DNA of 64,000 nucleotides from QHXW01 sp963752965 (GTDB lineage: Bacteria; Acidobacteriota; Terriglobia; Bryobacterales; Bryobacteraceae): positions 434,001 to 498,000 of the forward strand of contig CAVWAJ010000007.1 of the NCBI GenBank assembly GCA_963752965.1. The letters run 5' to 3'. Below are positions 62,130-64,000 of the stretch, piece by piece. The notes beneath the pieces are model-generated. The model was not told the DNA's origin and did no database searches. It was given only the letters and a program-made list of their open reading frames with translations. The position numbers were made by a program, and so were the translations under genes. Every line of letters begins with the position of its first letter. Position 1 is the stretch's first letter.

Positions 62130-64000
62130 ATGCTGCGGCTGTTTGCCGTGCTTTCGTTGGGAGTATGCGCCGCACGGGCCGAGCCCGTCGCCTTCTACAA
62201 GGACATCGCGCCCATCGTTTACTCCTCCTGCGCACCGTGCCATCGTCCTGGTGAGCCGGGTCCCTTCCCGCTGCTCACTTATGAGGACGTGCGTAAGCAC
62301 GGCCGGCAGATTGTCACGGTCATCCGGCGACGCTACATGCCGCCCTGGCTGCCTGAACCGGGCCACGGCGATTTTCAAGATGAGCGGCGTCTCACCGGCG
62401 AACAGATCCTGACTATCGCGCAGTGGGTGGACCAGGGCGCGCCAGCCGGCTCAGCGGCGGACGCTCCGCCGCCACCGAAGTTCGCTCCCGGATGGCAGCT
62501 CGGCGCGCCGGACCTGATCGTCGAAGCATCCGCCCCGTATCGTTTGCGCGCCGGCGGGCCCGACGAATACTGGAATTTCGTTCTGCCGCTCAAACTGGAT
62601 GGCGCCCGTTGGATCAAGGCTATCGAGATCCGCCCCGGCAACGCCCGCGCCGTGCATCATGCCAACGTGCTCATTGACCGCAGCCGCTCGGCGCGCATGC
62701 AGGAGAAAACACCGGGCGCAGGCTTTCCCGGCATGGACCTGAATATCGAGTCGGACACTTTCGATCCCGACAGCCATTTCCTGTTCTGGAAACCCGGCGG
62801 CACTCCGTGGATCGAGCCTGAAGGCATGGCTTGGCGCGCTGACTCCGCGACCGATCTTGTCCTGAACGTTCACATGCAGCCCACCGGAAAAACCGAGCTC
62901 GTGCAGCCTTCCATCGGACTGTATTTTACGGACCGCCCCGGAACGAAGTTTCCCATGCTGGTGCAGCTCGAACACGATGGCGCGCTCGATATTCCCGCCG
63001 GCAACGCGGACTTTCTGGTGACCGATGATTTCGTGGTGCCGATGCACATGGATGTCCTCGCCGTCTACCCGCACGCGCATTATTTGGGGCAACTGCTCGA
63101 AGGCTACGCCACGCTCCCAGGCGGCGAGCGCAAGTGGCTGATCCGGATTCCGAGTTGGGATGTGAACTGGCAGGCCGTATACCGCTACCAGCAGCCTGTG
63201 TTCCTCCCGAAAGGAACCGTGGTCTCCATGCGCTTTCATTACGACAACTCGGCTGGCAACCCGCGCAATCCCAACCAGCCGCCGAAGCGCGTACGAGGTG
63301 GCAATCAGGCGACCGACGAAATGGGCCATCTGTGGTTGCAAGTCTTGCCGCGCGAAGGCCATGATCGCCGCACGGAATTGCAGGAAGCCATCATGCGCCA
63401 TCGGCTCGATAAGTATCCGGGTGATTTTTCGGCGCAGTTCAACCTGGGCGCGCTCCTTCTTGTGCGCGGTGGCAAGGCGGATGCCATTCCCTACTTGCGC
63501 GACGCCGTCGCGGCCCGGCCGGATCAGCCTGTGACGCTGAACACCCTGGGAGCCGCCCTGCTCTCTACAGGGAATGCAAGCGATTCGGCTAGCCTTTTCG
63601 AACGCGCGCTGCGCGCAAATCCCCAGTATACGAATGCGCGCTACAACTTGGCCAACGCGCTCGCGGAGCAGCAGCAGTGGGAACAGTCAGCGGCGCAGTT
63701 CCGCAAAGTGCTCGATGAGAGCCCGGACGATGCGGGCGCCCGCCAGCATCTGGGAGAGGTGCTTCGGCTCTGGGGCGACAAGCTGGCCACGGCGGGAAGC
63801 CTGGATGAGGCCGCCCTCAGGTTGCGGGAATCCCTGAGCTTCCGCGACGACGATGCGGAGTTACATAGCGACCTCGGTACTGTGCTGGCACGGCTCGGCC
63901 GAATCCGGGAAGCCGTGCCGGAGTTCGAACGGGCGCTGCTCCTCGACCCGCATTTAGAAGCGGCTCAACACAACCTGCGGGCGGCTCGCGCGCGGCTGGG
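62130..64000 (+). CDS. Exported cytochrome c / copper monooxygenase-like / TPR protein (partial, C-terminus outside window)
   Basis: The frame from the ATG at 62130 is open to the window edge (623 codons). A signal peptide (LRLFAVLSLGVCAARAEP) precedes a single-heme domain with CAPCH (about 35) and a following RRYMPPWLPEPG, giving a likely Met ligand. Residues of about 170-410 resemble the two-domain copper type II ascorbate-dependent monooxygenase fold, with HHANVL, VHMQP and YPHAHYLG as possible copper ligands. From about residue 430 TPR repeats follow (FNLGALLLVRGGKADAIPYL, ARYNLANALAEQQQWEQSAA). The heme may supply electrons to the copper site. Substrate unknown. It starts 75 bases from the divergent cytochrome-PpiC gene, so they may share control. 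Confidence 0.83.
   Translation, partial: MLRLFAVLSLGVCAARAEPVAFYKDIAPIVYSSCAPCHRPGEPGPFPLLTYEDVRKHGRQIVTVIRRRYMPPWLPEPGHGDFQDERRLTGEQILTIAQWVDQGAPAGSAADAPPPPKFAPGWQLGAPDLIVEASAPYRLRAGGPDEYWNFVLPLKLDGARWIKAIEIRPGNARAVHHANVLIDRSRSARMQEKTPGAGFPGMDLNIESDTFDPDSHFLFWKPGGTPWIEPEGMAWRADSATDLVLNVHMQPTGKTELVQPSIGLYFTDRPGTKFPMLVQLEHDGALDIPAGNADFLVTDDFVVPMHMDVLAVYPHAHYLGQLLEGYATLPGGERKWLIRIPSWDVNWQAVYRYQQPVFLPKGTVVSMRFHYDNSAGNPRNPNQPPKRVRGGNQATDEMGHLWLQVLPREGHDRRTELQEAIMRHRLDKYPGDFSAQFNLGALLLVRGGKADAIPYLRDAVAARPDQPVTLNTLGAALLSTGNASDSASLFERALRANPQYTNARYNLANALAEQQQWEQSAAQFRKVLDESPDDAGARQHLGEVLRLWGDKLATAGSLDEAALRLRESLSFRDDDAELHSDLGTVLARLGRIREAVPEFERALLLDPHLEAAQHNLRAARARL

Noticed and set aside
1..64000. CRISPR array or restriction-modification locus
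   Set aside because: No regularly spaced repeats, cas genes or methyltransferase motifs were seen in the window.

Overview
The window looks like chromosomal DNA of a diderm Acidobacteriota species, most like the Solibacter/Bryobacter branch. This is inferred from gene content: Lpt lipopolysaccharide export genes, two ~1,150-residue TonB-dependent receptors with an N-terminal carboxypeptidase-regulatory-like domain, a CRTAC1/UnbV FG-GAP protein, several secreted Gfo/Idh/MocA oxidoreductases, multiheme cytochromes joined to TPR repeats, and moderately high GC. No rRNA marker is present, so the assignment stays an inference.

Layout. 1-4.3 kb (minus): end of lptB, a fused lptC/lptA-like gene, a tiny basic protein and an AAA+-type ATPase, with a secretin gene divergent from the ATPase. 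6.2-9.8 kb: a hybrid sensor kinase with two receiver domains. 9.8-11.6 kb: a polytopic membrane protein. 12-14.7 kb: a compact Rieske / cytochrome b / nine-heme cytochrome c operon, probably a quinol-oxidising complex. 14.8-22.3 kb: secreted Gfo/Idh/MocA oxidoreductases, a frameshifted beta-helix gene and a beta-propeller phosphoesterase.

22.5-35.4 kb is a complete [NiFe]-hydrogenase locus. hypAB (plus) converges on hypFCDE (minus), which diverges from hoxEFUYH and a maturation protease (plus). The subunits resemble the cytosolic bidirectional NAD(P)-linked (group 3) type. The HoxF-like subunit carries a complete GltD/NfnB-like flavoprotein module at its C-terminus, so one chain could bind FMN, FAD and several Fe-S clusters. 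This is the most interesting system in the window.

35.5-37.3 kb is a decayed mobile-element island (broken HTH gene, intact DUF4338/DruA-like gene, truncated IS66 TnpC, possible integrase tail) just before an intact tRNA-Pro(UGG). 37.7-46.9 kb: a TonB-dependent receptor, a glycosidase-like secreted protein and a large double-FAD oxidoreductase. 47.1-48.5 kb: a dead FhlA-like regulator joined to a sigma-factor fragment. 48.6-54.5 kb: an MFS carrier, two sugar isomerase-like proteins, cysK-cysE and another Gfo/Idh/MocA enzyme. 54.5-64 kb: a CRTAC1 protein, a second TonB-dependent receptor, a cytochrome c-parvulin-TPR fusion and, cut by the window end, a cytochrome c-copper monooxygenase-TPR fusion.
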